Made by a program: the position numbers and the translations under genes. Of a stretch of 64,000 bases of DNA, positions 19,662 through 31,489 are shown piece after piece. Numbering within the stretch: the first letter of the stretch is position 1; every line of letters begins with the position of its first letter. The notes under the pieces are model-generated. The model was not told where the DNA came from. It saw only the letters and a program-made list of their open reading frames with translations, and made no database searches. The stretch is from contig JAJOZX010001570.1 of the NCBI GenBank assembly GCA_023014485.1, positions 611,501 through 675,500 on the forward strand, read 5' to 3'. The DNA comes from Bathynomus jamesi. Taxonomy: Eukaryota; Arthropoda; Malacostraca; Isopoda; Cirolanidae.

Positions 19662-20054
19662 TCAGGATAATTTCTTTTTAGGTGGTTTACTGAACTCCTC
19701 TTCGTTAAAGGCTTGATAAATATATGATCCAATAATAAACTGAACCACAATAACTGCCCCTATAGCTCCATAAATGTAACTTCTTGGACTTCCAATGTCA
19801 TACTCTTTTTCTGCATAGTTCCTAATCAAGTAATAAGTGGCAAATGGGATAGAAAACATAGCTAGAGAATGCACAAGTAATTTCAACAAGACTCTTCCTT
19901 GGCTGGGTCCACTTTTCACTACCTCAGAATTAGAGCTATTTTCAAAATTTCTGATTTTTGTTAAGTTTGGATTTTCTTTTTGACTCGATATAAATTCTGA
20001 TGTGGAAGTTTCTCCAGTTTGGTTTGGAGGAACTTGCTTTGTTGAAGATTCCAT
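19662..20054 (-). CDS. VMA21: Vacuolar ATPase assembly integral membrane protein VMA21
   Basis: 130 codons, intact from ATG (20054) to stop. VMA21 is an ER membrane chaperone that escorts the Vo sector of the proton-pumping V-ATPase to the Golgi. Visible here are a hydrophilic N-terminus of about 50 residues, a first membrane segment near residues 55-77 (LLKLLVHSLAMFSIPFATYY), a short loop EKEYDIGSPRSYIYG, and a second segment near 93-115. The charged C-terminus ends KKLS, a KKxx ER-retrieval signal as in yeast Vma21. It is somewhat longer than typical animal VMA21 (about 100 residues) owing to the N-terminus. A pyrimidine-rich TTTTACTTCAATAG just before the ATG could be a splice acceptor, so an upstream non-coding exon is possible. 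It is the only clear host gene in the window. Confidence 0.87.
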   Translation of the reverse strand: MESSTKQVPPNQTGETSTSEFISSQKENPNLTKIRNFENSSNSEVVKSGPSQGRVLLKLLVHSLAMFSIPFATYYLIRNYAEKEYDIGSPRSYIYGAIGAVIVVQFIIGSYIYQAFNEEEFSKPPKKKLS

Positions 20055-20840
20055 GTGTGCTCTATTGAAGTAAAATAACTTTTCTATCTAGAAAAAGGTT
20101 ACCTGAAAAAATTAATTTTATATTATTTATTCTACTATGGTTACAAGGAATTATTATTATTATTATTATTAGCCTAATTAGCCCAACATAGTCTATGGAA
20201 AGTGAATAGGCTCTGGCTTACATATTGTAGCTTTCACAAGCATAATTTTCCTAATGTTTTACTATCCAACTACTAACCTGATACTATTGTAAATCACACT
20301 CTAAATGCCAAAAGCCCTAGTCTGTGCAGGTATGGGTATATTTCATCACAATTTGGATTTACAAATACTGCTAATACATGTAGTACAAGCATCTATCTAT
20401 GAAGCATGCAAGTAGCCCAACCCTAAATGGGGACAAAGAGAAGTTAATTTTCAGACTTTTTGCTGCTCATGGGAAGTGCTGGTATTTCAGGAAATAGTCA
20501 TTTCTTAGGATTATCAGGAAATTTGAACAATTATTTCAACACTAAATTTACATTTATAATTACAATGCTGGTAACTGTTTTTACAGGATATAAGAAAACT
20601 ACTGTAGACAAATGATGGTTAGCATAGATTTAAGAAGAGCTCGACCTACTGTAAACCAACAAGGTTAAATTTCTTTTCCAGTATGAAAATGGAATTTTGA
20701 AGGCCCAGGAAATGCTAACACTTACTAAAATTGTAGGAAGTTACTAAGAGTAGGTGTCCTAGGGTTGTTTAATTTCCTTCATAACACCCAAGGTCATATG
20801 ACAGACAAAAGGGACCTACAGCTTTACATGGTATGAAAGC
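20055..20840. other. 5' flank of VMA21, possible intron or UTR
   Basis: No coding similarity noticed. Contains a (TTA)n run near 20150. Acceptor-like sequences on the minus strand just upstream of the VMA21 ATG suggest that part of this may be transcribed. Confidence 0.4.
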
Positions 20841-20859
20841 ATATGGAAAAGAGAACAGA

Positions 20860-21665
20860 ATGTCAACTAAACTAAAAAGGGAAGAAGCTTTCAAAGGTAA
20901 AATGGACCAATTGTTTGACATTGCACATGCCAATGACATTCATGAACTTAAATAAAAATTCAAGAAGATTGAAATTTCCTCTTGGTTCAAAGGGAACCTG
21001 GATGTCAGAAAGATAGGAAGGATTGATAGATCACTAGCAATAGTTGAGAAAAAAAAGATTTAACAGGGAGGTGAAAGAAACCAAAAGAAAAAACATTACA
21101 AATCAATATATACAGCTACTACAGTACAATTAGAGGAGAGCACAAGTACTAGTAGTGGTGATAATGAGTTAGATAAAAGCCCTACCCAAGGTCCATCTAG
21201 ATCAGTGGTCGGCGAACTTTTTTGGGTATTACCCCAAAATATATTTGAGGACGTAATCAGGACGTAAATTCGTAATATTCTAAAATTTAGAATAACGCCA
21301 CATTTATGTAACAAAATAAAATAAAAATATACGAAAAAAATATCAGCACAAAGTGTCTCTCATACGGCACGCATTACCCCCAAAAGTTTTAAATTTACCC
21401 CATTTGGGTAATTTACCCCTGTTCCCCGACCACTGATCTAGATAGTCAAGTTGCATCAACCTCTAAAGAAATTTTAAAAAACGTTGTTAATGCTGATTTG
21501 GCTACAACAATAGACAGACTTGATCTAAGTGATTGGAAAGCAACTCATGTCTTGGCTTCCATAACAAGAACTGGTGGGTTTGATCCATCTGAAATTTCAA
21601 TCAGTTGTTCAACAATACAAAGAGCTTGTTCGCTTTACATTACATTTCATTTGGAAAACATAAAC
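20860..21665 (+). pseudogene. HWDGK/CRHH-type transposase relic, N-terminal half
   Basis: Broken plus-strand frames read GKMDQLFDIAHANDIHEL, then NFLLVQREPG, then after a hAT MITE (21203-21435) ATTIDRLDLSDWKATHVLAS and SEISISCSTIQRA. The same order occurs in the element at 54181-56869 (VDIQELFDIATSD, NFLSMQRKD, IGAMDRTNLSDRNAVFVTGA, SRSSIHRYR). The catalytic half is not present. This is the third copy of the family in the window and the most decayed. Confidence 0.65.
21203..21435. mobile_element. 233-bp hAT MITE with perfect TSD
   Basis: Termini CAGTGGTCGGCGAACTTTTT and CCCCTGTTCCCCGACCACTG, flanked by the perfect duplication ATCTAGAT (21195-21202 and 21436-21443). It carries internal TTACCCC repeats, is non-coding, and interrupts the transposase relic. 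Confidence 0.93.
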
Positions 21666-21827
21666 CACCAGGGACCTATCAAGGCTATCCAAGTCATGAG
21701 ATATAAAAGAAAAAAAAATCTACAGACTATCTTTCATTCATGAAAGTGTCTAAACTTTTTTTTAAAACTAACTAATGAGCTAGGTACTGTTTATCACATC
21801 ATATGGCAAGTCATTCCAAAAATCCTA

Positions 21828-23014
21828 CTACTCTATGACTGAAAAAGTATTTTCATAGATCAAGTCTACAAGTCTGTTTTTCTTATTATGCCCATGAGTT
21901 ATCCTATCAGCCTCCAGTGAGAAAAAGTTACATACATCTAAATTGTCCAAACCTGAAAATATTTTGAACATCTGTATCATATTTCTCTTCATACAACATC
22001 TCTCAAAACTAAACATACCTAGTTCCTTTAATCTTTCCTTGTATTCCAATCTTCTTAGGTTAGGGATGAACTTGGTTGCCCTATGTTGCACACTTTTAAG
22101 CATATCAATATCATGTCTTAGGTGAGGGGACCAAGCTTGAATGCAGTATTCTAAGTGAGGCCTAACATATGAATTATACAATTTACAGAGGACTTCCTTA
22201 CTTTTGTAACTAACCACTTATCTTAATAATACCTAACATTATATTTGCTTTATTTCTAGCATCTAAGCACTGCTTACAAAATTTTAGATCACTACTAACT
22301 ACAATGCCAAGATCTTTTTTATGTCTAACATCCTCTAACCAGTTCCCCAGCATCTCATAACTAAAGTTTTCATTATTTCTACCAAAATGCATGACATTTT
22401 TCAACATTGAATTCCATTTGCCATTTACTAGGCCAAGCAACTAATCTATCAATATCTCTTTGCAGTTCAAAAAAATTTCCTGTATTTTGTAACTTGGGCA
22501 ACTACTTTTGTATCATCTGCAAATTTAGAGATTTTACTACCTACTCCCTTCTCTAAGTCATTTAGATATAAAATAAAGAGTAATGGACCAAAAACTGATC
22601 CCTGTGGTACCTTACTTTTGACTTTGCCACCCAGATTCATAAACATTCAGAATTACTCTCTGTTCTCTGTCTTCTGACCACTTTTTCTACCCAATTTATA
22701 ACTGACCCAAATATCCCATGAGCTTTTAATTTATATAGAAGTCTCCTCTGTGGAACCTTGTCAAATGCCTCACTAAAATCCAAATAAATAACATCTACAT
22801 CATTTCCATCAGTTACAAATTCTAAAAAGTCTGAGAGATTAGACAAACAAGACATTCCTGATCTAAATCCATGTTGTGAACTTGAAGTAAGATTAAAATT
22901 CTCCAAGTGATTTTGAATATTATTCTTTATAATTCTTTCTAGCATCTTTCCTACCAATGATGTTAAACTAACAGGCCTATAATTTCCTACCACCTTCTTA
23001 ACTACCCTTTTTGT
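21828..23014 (-). pseudogene. LINE reverse transcriptase, main part
   Basis: From 23014 down: VVGNYRPVSLTSLVGKMLER, SSQHGFRSGMSCLSNLSDFL, VDVIYLDFSEAFDKVPQRRL, then KFADDT (catalytic FADD, near 22515), and further on the thumb LYNSYVRPHLEYCIQAWSPH. Frames change several times. There is no RNase H, consistent with the CR1/jockey group and unlike the I-type elements in this window. Confidence 0.88.
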
Positions 23015-23018
23015 AAAT

Positions 23019-23507
23019 GGGTCATTCCATGACAAATCATGCAGTGGTCAAAACCACACCCTCATAGATTTTGCTTAAATTTGGTTTATAGAATGGTCTA
23101 TGCTAGTAAGTACCAAATTTCAAATATCAGCTCAATCAGAGTTATGGTTCAAAAGTTATGCTCCCCCTTTCGGGGTGGGGGAGGTATGAAAACTGTAAAT
23201 ATTCAAACCACCATAACTCACTCCCTAATTGACAGAGAACAGTGATTTAAAGTGTTTATGAAAGGTAATTGCACACAACAAATTAGCATAAATAGAAAAA
23301 ATGGCTAAAATTAAAAAAAAAAAGTTACAACACTTTATTCCATTTGAAGGGGTCCTACCCACCCCCCTAAATTACAGATTTTTAAAAAATTTTCATACAT
23401 ACAAAAAATGAGTTTCAACCTTATTCTATCAATATATGAAAAGAAATATGTGTATTTGCATATGAAATAGGTATTTACAGATTTCAAAATGGCTACTTTT
23501 ACTTAAG
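23019..23507 (+). repeat. Sola-like A, left terminal inverted repeat
   Basis: Matches the reverse complement of 30110-30595 with small indels. It includes CCCTCATAGATTTTGCTTAA, which is also similar to the termini of element B. Confidence 0.85.
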
Positions 23508-23721
23508 ACTAATTTTTACAAATTCATGTAAGCTGTTAGGTAATTAATACATTGCAATTTACACATGGTGCAATAATTCTTAATGTTAATAATCTATACC
23601 TACCTAAGCTTATATATATAGTTAGTTTTCAGCAGATTTTTATCCTAGTTTTGGTTCCAAACTCCCACTAAGTTCTTGAACTTGCTTTGGATTGACTTGA
23701 CTTTGTAGCCCCCGGGTTCTC

Positions 23722-25530
23722 TTATGTGAACCCAGCGGCGCTCAGGTATCCCGCGACCACAGTGGGATGGGTCCAAAGGTCTCGTAGAGGGGTAATGTTG
23801 GAGTTGTGTCTTTGTTGAGAGAGAGTGTGGCAGTGTAAGAGTAGGTGTTCTGTGTCCTCAGGGTGGAGGTAGCATTTTTGACAGGTGGAGGTGTCAGCTA
23901 GGTGGAGTCTGTGTCTGTATTGTTGGAGGGAGGGGTGGTGGCCTGAACGGAGCCTGGCCAGAGTAACTCTTGTTTTCCTTGGGAGGGTTTGTTCGCTCTG
24001 ATGGACTACAGGGGGAGTATCATGAAGGACAGTGTTGTGTGGTTGGTCGAGTAGGTATTTCCGGGTGAATTCTGTGTGGAGATGTTTAATGGGGTTGATG
24101 TTTAGTGGAGGGGGGGGGGGGGGGATATTGTTCAGTAGCTGTGAATAGTGAACAGCAGGAGTACGTTTTTTGTTGCGGGGTGGGGGATTGTGTAATGTGA
24201 GATGGTGACAGGGGTGGTCTGGGGCCAGTGCTCTGGAGAAGAATTGAGTCCCTGTCATGTTCATGTGGTGTTCGATGGGGAGTATTTTCGTATCTGCATG
24301 TAGATGTGGGATGGGTGTGGTTCGGAGGCAGCCAGTAATGCTTCTGAGACCTCTGTTTTGTGTGGTCTGTATCTTTTTCTGGTTTGTGTGGGAGATGGAT
24401 GGGGACCAGGCGGGGGCAGCGTAAGTTAGGGTAGTACGTACAAACTGTTTGTATAGGATACTGAGGGATTCCTTCTGTTGACCGAATGTTGTGGAGGTGA
24501 GTGTTCTGAGAGCGTTGAGTTTTTTGTTGCTTTGGAGCAAATGTTTGATATGTGAGGGGAAAAGGACATGTGTGTGTCTAGGGTGAGGCCAAGGATTGTT
24601 GGGGTTTTGTTTAGAGGTAGGGGATGTCCCATGAGGGTGACCCTCGGGTGTGCTTGGGATTCGTGGTGGTCTGAGGTTAGGAGGGTGATGGAGGATTTTT
24701 GAGGGGATGCTGACATCCTATTGTTAGTCAGCCAGAGTTCCAGATTGGTAATGTACTGCTGGATCAGGCGTGTGGCGGTGTTACGGTTATGGTGTTGTGC
24801 TGTTATGGTCAGGTCATCTGCATAGGAGGAGACGTGGACATGGGGGGAGAGAGGTTGTGGGAGGTCATGCATGAAAAGGTTGAAGAGGATTGGAGAGAGT
24901 ATGGAGCCCTGTGGGACGCCAGTATAGTCTGTAGGTTTTGGATGAGTGTTGTTTGTGTATGACTTTGCCAAGTCGGCCTGCAATGAGATTAGTAAGCCAT
25001 TTCTTGTCATTGGTGGGGATGTCGAGATCAATAATCTTTTGTGCAAGAATGTGGCGTGGGACAGTGTCGAAAGCTTTGTTGATGTCGATGGCAACAAGGA
25101 CTGTGCGGGCAGGGGGGGATAGTTGGTTGAAGCCATCTAAGATGTGTTGGGTTAGGTTTGTAAGAAGCGTTGTGGTGGAGTGGGCGGACCTGAAGCCGTG
25201 TTGGGTTTGTGAAAATGTAATGTGTGGTTGTATGCGTCTTAATATCAGTTTTACGAGGACTTTGGAAATGGTTGAGAGAAGGGAGATTGGCCGGTATGAA
25301 GCAGGTAGGTTGGGGGGTTTATTGGGTTTCAGTATCAGGATGATGTGTGCCAGCTTCCAGGTAGAGGGTATGATATTGTGAAGCCAGGAGTAATTGAATA
25401 TGTTTGTGAGGGCTGCAATAGCAATTGGACCAAGGTGTTTGAGATGAATGTTTGAAATGTGGTCTGGGCCTTCAGCATGAGAGTTTTTGAGGGATTTTAT
25501 GGCTGCAGCTGTGCCTTGGGGTGTAAATGG
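23722..25530 (-). pseudogene. LINE reverse transcriptase and C-terminal domain
   Basis: Minus strand: QHGFRSAHSTTTLL-type and AIDINKAFDTVPRHIL sequence (25300-24960), then GVPQGSILSPILFNLFMHDL and VSSYADDLTITAQHH, then TYAAPAWSPSISHTNQKKIQ, ending with CQKCYLHPEDTEHLLLHCHT, the CCHC-like close of jockey-type ORF2. The frame changes near 24500 and near 25000. Long stretches remain open, so the insertion is relatively young. Confidence 0.9.
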
Positions 25531-25536
25531 ATGTGG

Positions 25537-26421
25537 TTATTGTAGGTCGGCCGAGAGTTTCCGTATGTTTTTGAGGATTTTTCTATTATTGGGAACAGTG
25601 ATTTTATGGCTAATTTTTGAGTAGTGGTGCATGAGTAGGTTGCAGTGTTTTTGTGGGGATGGAATTTGGTTACAGTTGGAGAGGAGAGCTTCGTGTGTGG
25701 GGGGTGGGTTAGTATGTGAAGTGTGGATTTTTTTCAAGGTTTTCCAAAGTTGGGTGCTGTTGGTCTTGTGATTGAGTGTAGTTAGATAGGATTCCCAGTT
25801 TTCTAACTGTTTAGTGTTTATTAGATTTGTGATGTCAGTGTTAAGGTGGTGTATGAGGTCAATGTCTTCTGCAGTGGGACTGTGTTTCTGGCGTAATGAG
25901 TTTCTTTGTTTGATTAGATTGTGTATTTGTGGGGAGAAATTTGGGTTGAAGTGTTTCCTGTGTCCTTGTGGGATGAATTGTTTGCTAGCGCGAGTGATAG
26001 TGTTGTTTATGTGGGCAGTAGCCTTGTCTATAGAGGGGAAGTTAGTAGTGGAGAATTCCTGAAGCTCGTTTTCAATGTATCCTGTAAAAGAAGGCCAGTT
26101 TGCATGTTTGTAGTTCATGTATGTTTGTTTGAAGGATGTGTGGATGGGGTGTGTGTGTTGATAGGTGATTAGTATTGGGAGGTGATCGGAGGGGAGGTGG
26201 TGTAATGTCTGCCATGTTGTGCGTGTGTGTAGGGATGGTGAGCAGAAGGTAATGTCTGGGGAGGTGTGTTGTTGGTTGTGTTGCAAGGGTTTGCATGTGG
26301 GTTGGTTCCTATTGTTGAGGATGTTGTATGTATGAAGATCATCTAGGAGTAACGTGCCACGAGCGTCTGGTATGTGAGAGGAGAGCCATGTCGGGTGATG
26401 AGCATTGAAGTCGCCTCCCAC
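25537..26421 (-). pseudogene. LINE APE-type endonuclease C-terminal part and linker
   Basis: 294 codons open. GGDFNAHHPTWLSSHIPDAR and SPDITFCSPSLHTR..LPSDHLPIL are the conserved DFNAHH and SDH blocks of the apurinic-like endonuclease that nicks the target. A basic linker follows. The catalytic N-terminus of the nuclease lies in the sequence to 26710 in other frames and is truncated. Confidence 0.88.
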
Positions 26422-26723
26422 GATGTGGTTCTCGTATTGTGTAAGTGGTTGCAGGGGGGGCTCGTAGCGTGGGGGGCAGTGAGCAGAGGTAGGGGGGGGT
26501 TATGTATATGTTTGAGATGTGAAAAGTGGAGGATTTGATTTTGATTGTCTGGATTTTTAGGGTAGGGTCATTATTGAGGAGGGCGTGTGTGTGCTGCGTT
26601 ATATTTGTGTATGGGATGTCTTTATGGATGAGTGTGATAAGCCCATGTTCTATGGGGTTAGTGTCCTGTCTTAATGTTGAGTAATTGTTGAAGGCTGGGA
26701 GCCTGGTGTCTGCTTTGGATTGA

Positions 26724-29529
26724 AGGAGTAAATAATCTTAACACCAGGCTTGATATTTGGTGTCATCATGATAGAAATCATATCACTTTGTTTTATCCAG
26801 CAAACATCCTCTTTCATTGGAAAATAATACTGAGTGGTAGATCCTGATGAGGTGAGGAAACTGATTTTTATAATCACCATATTCTTCCAAAATGTCTAAA
26901 ATAATTCCAAACCAAACTTTATCATCATATTTACAAGCAACATACTGGCCAATTTGATACTCATCTTTTTCAACTAGTTGAATGTCTTTATCTGGTTCAG
27001 CCGCAGTACTTATTCTAAACAATTTACAATTATCAGAATCAGATGTCTGATAAGCTTGTATTAGATTTTCTGACTCTGGTACAAACCTGTGGAAACCCTG
27101 TGTACCTTTAACAGGTAAAACTTCATTAAACCTACTAGAAAGATTGAATTTATCTGCATGAACCTCCTCCTTTGTAACATACAAACAAATAATTGAATTA
27201 GTGTTCAGTGCAAAAATCATAGAAAGCTCTTGGTGTTAGAATATGACCAGTATCAGTACGTTGCAAACTAGCCTTTGTTACAACTCTTTTAATAGTTTTT
27301 CCAATACCATCACAAGCATTTCTCCCATGACTTGTGGCAAAGAAATTCCACTCAGCCTTCACACCAAAATCCTGTTCATGATAGCATAGATTGCTGAAAT
27401 TATATTTGTTTTTGTATTGGCCTTCACACCCATCAGAGAAATAAATTACTTTTCGCACATTGGGGAATTTCTGTTTAATATCCTTCATTAAATATTGCTG
27501 AAAAGTGTGAACTGCTGATGTTAAGTACTCAAGACAATCGCCAATAATACAGTAACTAGTATGAATTAATTCCTCATCCTTCATGTGATACACCACAAAT
27601 GGATGGAGGGTCACCTGGTCATTTGTCCTGTGAAAACTTTGTGGTTCATCTTGAGTGATGAATGAATAGTTTTCTGCAAAATCCCCTAGCACAAGTATTT
27701 CATCACAGTGAAGATTCTGTTTCAGTCTTCAAATACTGACTCTGGCTTTTTGCAATGCAGTGGTGCCTAGTAAGAGAAAAAATGTTTTCTGAAAGGTGCT
27801 CAATAAATTCATCTGGAGAAGCTATATGAGTTTCCAATGTTAATCTATCTGTATTAATCCACTGAACATATGACAGAATCTTTGCCTATGCTACCAGGAC
27901 ATTCTCAACATTCATTAACATGCATGTAGAAGAATTTATATCACAAAACACTTTTTTCCATAAGTGTGTAATAGGTTAAGTTTTTCTCTGCAATTACTGA
28001 TACCATGAGTTTAGGATTCTGGTGGTGGGTGCAAACACAAACTGAGTGGGTTCCTTTGCCTCCAGCAATTACACACCATTTAGGCCTCAGATTGGCAAAG
28101 GTAGAAAACCCTATGCTATTATCATTTTCTTCTTTATATTTTGAATACAATTCTTTTAAATTTCCTAGTAATAGACGTTTTTGCTCGTACTCTTTTTCAC
28201 CATCTTTATTTCTTATGCTAACGCAATCAGATTTCCCTGCACACAAATGACTGACTTCATCATCTTCGTAGAATTCCTTTATTTCAGAGATTATATCTTC
28301 AGTTAGTTTTCTTCCTTTACTGTAGATAGGAATCTGTGGCATAATCCCAAATGTATGTCTGGCTTTGTCAACCATGTATCTGGTTGCACCAAACAAATCC
28401 ATTGTCCTAGAAATAGGAAATGGTGAGAGTGTAAGTATCTGAAGCCTCCTTTTGTATGATGATGTGGATTTGAAGTTTTGTACAAGATCACTCATGAGGT
28501 TTTCGTACCTATAAAAAAAACATAACCCCAAATTTCTGTACAATATTAAGGATGTAAGTACATGATTTATATTAGTCAAGAATTAAGGAAGTACTGTACT
28601 TCATGAATTTGAACATATACCAGTATATTTAGTATATGGGATGGTGTCACATTTTAGGAAATATAGCTAATGTCTACATATATATATATCCAAACATGAC
28701 AACCTATAATACTGTAGCTATATACAGGTATTTACATACATACATTAATAGTTCAAAGTCATCTCATCAATTATTTTTAGTTTCTTACCTCTCCAAATCT
28801 GCTTCTTTGAGATACTATTTACTCAGTGGCTCACCATCATCTTGAACTTCAGTGGCAAATGCAGTTTCCAACTTCCTCTTGAGGGAGGTTAAAGTTTTTT
28901 TGTATTTCTGTGAAATTGCCTTTGATCTGCTTCCACTGCTCAGGGCATCTGAAAAATATTTGAAATACAATTAATTAATAAATAAATATAAGTATGACAT
29001 ATCTAGTGGCAACAATCTGAATTTCTGAACTGAAGTATATTTTTTAGATAATTTCATATATATGTATTAGGTATAAGAGAACTATATCTGAATTAAATTT
29101 CAGCTGACAGTATAAAAATGCATTATCTGTACACACATTAATAGCTAGTTACTTACGTAATTTCACTGGGGTAACATGAAGTTGCTCCAAAGTTGCATTA
29201 AGATCTTCTCATTGAATATCTTTATCTGTTTCATTACATTTTCTTGGAATTTTTTCTGGAGATATGTCAGGTGAAGTAGTCGTACTTTCAGTACTACTAG
29301 TTATTGCTTCTGGCAGTCTGAATAATTCTTCAGGTTTTGCGTGTCTATTAATTAATTTTAGATAATTTATACAAACTTCTGATTCATCACTGAAATTATA
29401 TTTAGGGTCACTATTTTCAACAAAAAGCTTTGGAAGTGGCCTCAAGTTCCGCAGAATAGGCTTTTTTTGCAGTTCAAAAGGGTTGCAACAGTGCTTGTTA
29501 TAGCTTTTATGTGTAGACATTTTCATCAA
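26724..29529 (-). pseudogene. Sola-like A transposase gene, multi-exon, damaged
   Basis: Exon-like pieces on the minus strand: about 29529-29209 (CCNPFELQKKPILRNLRPLP, VCINYLKLINRHAKPEE), 28946-28800, 28508-27190, and 27220-26724 continuing past a LINE to a stop near 23645. Putative DDE-type motifs: GDFAENYSFITQDEPQSFHR, IYFSDGCEGQYKNKYNFSNL and ATSHGRNACDGIGKTIKR. An Mpx-like VHTHH-type motif is not present, but VCVCTHHQNPKLM is. A stop and indels occur at 27700-27940. The LINE replaced the last 13 codons. Copy B is the close paralogue. Confidence 0.75.
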
Positions 29530-29599
29530 ACACTTTTACTTATTTAAAACACTATGCGTATATGTACATATATCTGTTCAAAATGAAAAAAAATATATA

Positions 29600-29802
29600 C
29601 AGTAATACCTTGAAGAGCGCAGTTTTGATTAGCGCGGGTTTTGATGTAGCACAGTTTGTATTTTCGTCAATTTTTTAAAATTTAGCGCGCAATTTTCCTA
29701 TTATTTTCTAATTTCTTTTCGGTACTATTTCATTCGACGAACTTTCAACTTTTATTAAAAAAATAGATGATCCAATTAACCGCGCTGTGCAAGGTATTGC
29801 TG
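29600..29802. mobile_element. 203-bp Tigger/mariner-type MITE, TA TSD
   Basis: Ends CAGTAATACCTTGAAGAGCG and, reversed, CAGCAATACCTTGCACAGCG, flanked by TA (29598-29599 and 29803-29804). It contains GCGCGGTT-type subterminal repeats and lies in the 5' flank of the Sola-like A gene. Confidence 0.85.
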
Positions 29803-30109
29803 TACATTAAATGAGAACACAGTGAATGCTTTGCGCATCACAGAAAACAAAAAGCTCTCTCTAGTTAGGCAATAGTTATCCTGGGTAGGATTGACACTTT
29901 CTTAATGTCCACATGGGATTTTTTGTTCAACCAATTTACCTAACAATCGAATGGGGGAAGATATTTTATGGTAGGTACTAGTGTTTTATGTTTAGTTCTT
30001 AGAATACTAGTTTAACACATATGTAGTTACATTTTTAACAAGTACACCAATCTATATACCAGAAGTCAATGAGAATGTTGAACGGTTTGTTAGAAATTAT
30101 TGTCTCAAG

Positions 30110-30595
30110 TAAAAGTAGTCATTTTCAAATCTGGAAATACCTATTTTATATGCAAATACACACACTTCTTTTCATATATTGATAGAATAAGATTGAAACT
30201 CATTTTTTGTATATATAAAAATTTTAAAAAATCTGTAATTTAGGGGGGGGGACCCTTCAAATGGAATAAAGTGCTGTAACTTTTTTTGTTAATTTTAGCC
30301 ATTTTTTTCTGCTTAGCTAATTTGTTAGGTGTGCAATTACCTTTCATACACACTTTAAATCACTGTTCTATGTCAATTAAGGACTGAGTTATGGTGGTTT
30401 GAAAATTTCTAGTTTTTGTCCCCCCCTCAAAAAAAGGAAGGAGCATAACTTTTGAACCATAACTCCGATTGAGCTGATATTTGAAATTTGGTACTTACTA
30501 GCATAGACCATTCTATAAACCAAATTTAAGCAAAATCTATGAGGGTATAGTGCACTTTTTTTTTTCTTTTTGCATGATTTGTCATGGAATGAGTC
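30110..30595 (-). repeat. Sola-like A, right terminal inverted repeat
   Basis: Inverted partner of 23019-23507. It holds a G-run near 30243 and a T-rich internal tract. Confidence 0.85.
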
Positions 30596-30599
30596 AAAT

Positions 30600-30830
30600 G
30601 GGTACCTACTACATTTGCTTTTTTCCATTCATCTGGTACCTCTGCATAATTAAAAGACCTAGCAAACAAAATAGTGCCTCAGATAAGCCTTCTTCCCTTT
30701 CTCAGAATCCTAGCATATATATTATCAGGTCCAGCAGCTTTATTTGACTTCAATGTATGAATCACCTGCCTAACATTATCCTTCCTTATATGAATATGAT
30801 CAAGAATGCGAGTTTACAGAATCTAAAGAA
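30600..30830 (-). pseudogene. LINE reverse transcriptase, N-terminal part
   Basis: The minus strand gives a diverged VRQVIHTLKSNKAAGPDNIY followed by ARILRE, the region before the RT fingers. It is separated from its continuation at 23014 by 7.6 kb of inserted transposon. The LINE sequence fades near 30900 in an ATTTATTTATT tract. Confidence 0.8.
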
Positions 30831-31159
30831 TTAAAATCAAAGTTATTTAAATTTTCTTTAGTAAAAACAGAGCTAAACTAATCATTAAAGTACCAACAAT
30901 ATTATTTATTTATTTATTGTTGAAATTAACCCTGGTATCATGACAACTGGGTCATTTGATGCCAAATATCATAGTTGAAAGTAAATAGACCAATAAGAAT
31001 ATAAAAACACGAACTAAAAAGAAAAACAAACAGAGAAAAATATCAGCTAAAAGGAATCATAAAAATTTGAGGAGGCCAGCCTCCTCAATAAAATAGAAAA
31101 TCCCACTCCCAAGGAAAGTCACATCAGGTCCAAGCAAAGCATCTGGGAGAGGAGGTAAT

Positions 31160-31485
31160 CACCATCCTCCCCCCTGCAATAAGAAAGATGCTTCATTATT
31201 GCTTCCTCCTGAGGGCACGAAGAGCAAGTGCTGGATGCTGAGGGGAGCACCACAGCTCCCCAGCATCCACAAGGAGGCTAGAGATGGGAGAGGAGCAAAA
31301 AGTACCCATGGCCAGATGAACACCAGCATGATGCACAGCATCTAAAATTTGAAGTTGGGCTGGGGTAGCTGAGGTGGACACCTTAGCCCCATACTCCAAT
31401 TTTGATAAAACTAAGGCAGTGTGTAGCCTTAAAAGAGTCACCCTGTCAGCACCCCAGGTGGTGTGTGCCAGGACCTTTAAGGATC
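31160..31485 (-). pseudogene. LINE RT thumb fragment
   Basis: SLKVLAHTTWGADRVTLLRL followed by HTALVLSKLEYGAKVSTSAT parallels SHTTWGADRRSLLRLYTSMV in the LINE at 908-1498. Stop codons follow and the LINE signal fades by 31040. Confidence 0.8.
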
Positions 31486-31489
31486 TCAT

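Larger units (their letters stand above)
23696..26710 (-). mobile_element. Jockey-type LINE inserted in Sola-like A, 13-bp TSD
   Basis: A 3015-bp LINE on the minus strand flanked by the perfect 13-bp duplication TGCTTTGGATTGA (23683-23695 and 26711-26723). It has an endonuclease region, RT with YADD and a zinc-knuckle-like C-terminus, and is 5' truncated. It sits in the last exon of the Sola-like A gene, cutting YSFNPKQ from VQELSGSLEPKLG. Confidence 0.92.
23019..30595 (-). mobile_element. Sola-like DNA transposon A with ~490-bp TIRs
   Basis: Starts GGGTCATTCCATGACAAATC and ends with its reverse complement GATTTGTCATGGAATGAGTC, with 4-bp target duplication AAAT (23015-23018 and 30596-30599). 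The inverted repeats run about 490 bases. Without the LINE at 23696-26710 and its extra 13-bp repeat the element is 4549 bp, close to copy B (4304 bp). It carries a spliced transposase-like gene on the minus strand. Sola transposons are known for 4-bp duplications, but the superfamily name is my inference. Confidence 0.82.
21735..30900 (-). mobile_element. CR1/jockey-type LINE, split by Sola-like element A
   Basis: Two minus-strand LINE pieces (30600-30900 and 21735-23014) rejoin within the RT between SNKAAGPDNIYARILRE / WKKANVV-type sequence and FTKRVVKKVVGNYRPVSLTS when the transposon at 23019-30595 and one AAAT copy are removed. The element is 5' truncated, with no endonuclease seen. A fragment of the same family in plus orientation lies at 61480-61765. 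Confidence 0.82.

Noticed and set aside
28636..28845. Plus-strand 69-codon frame near a TATATA tract
   Set aside because: It lies in an intron of the Sola-like A gene, on the opposite strand, with low-complexity composition.
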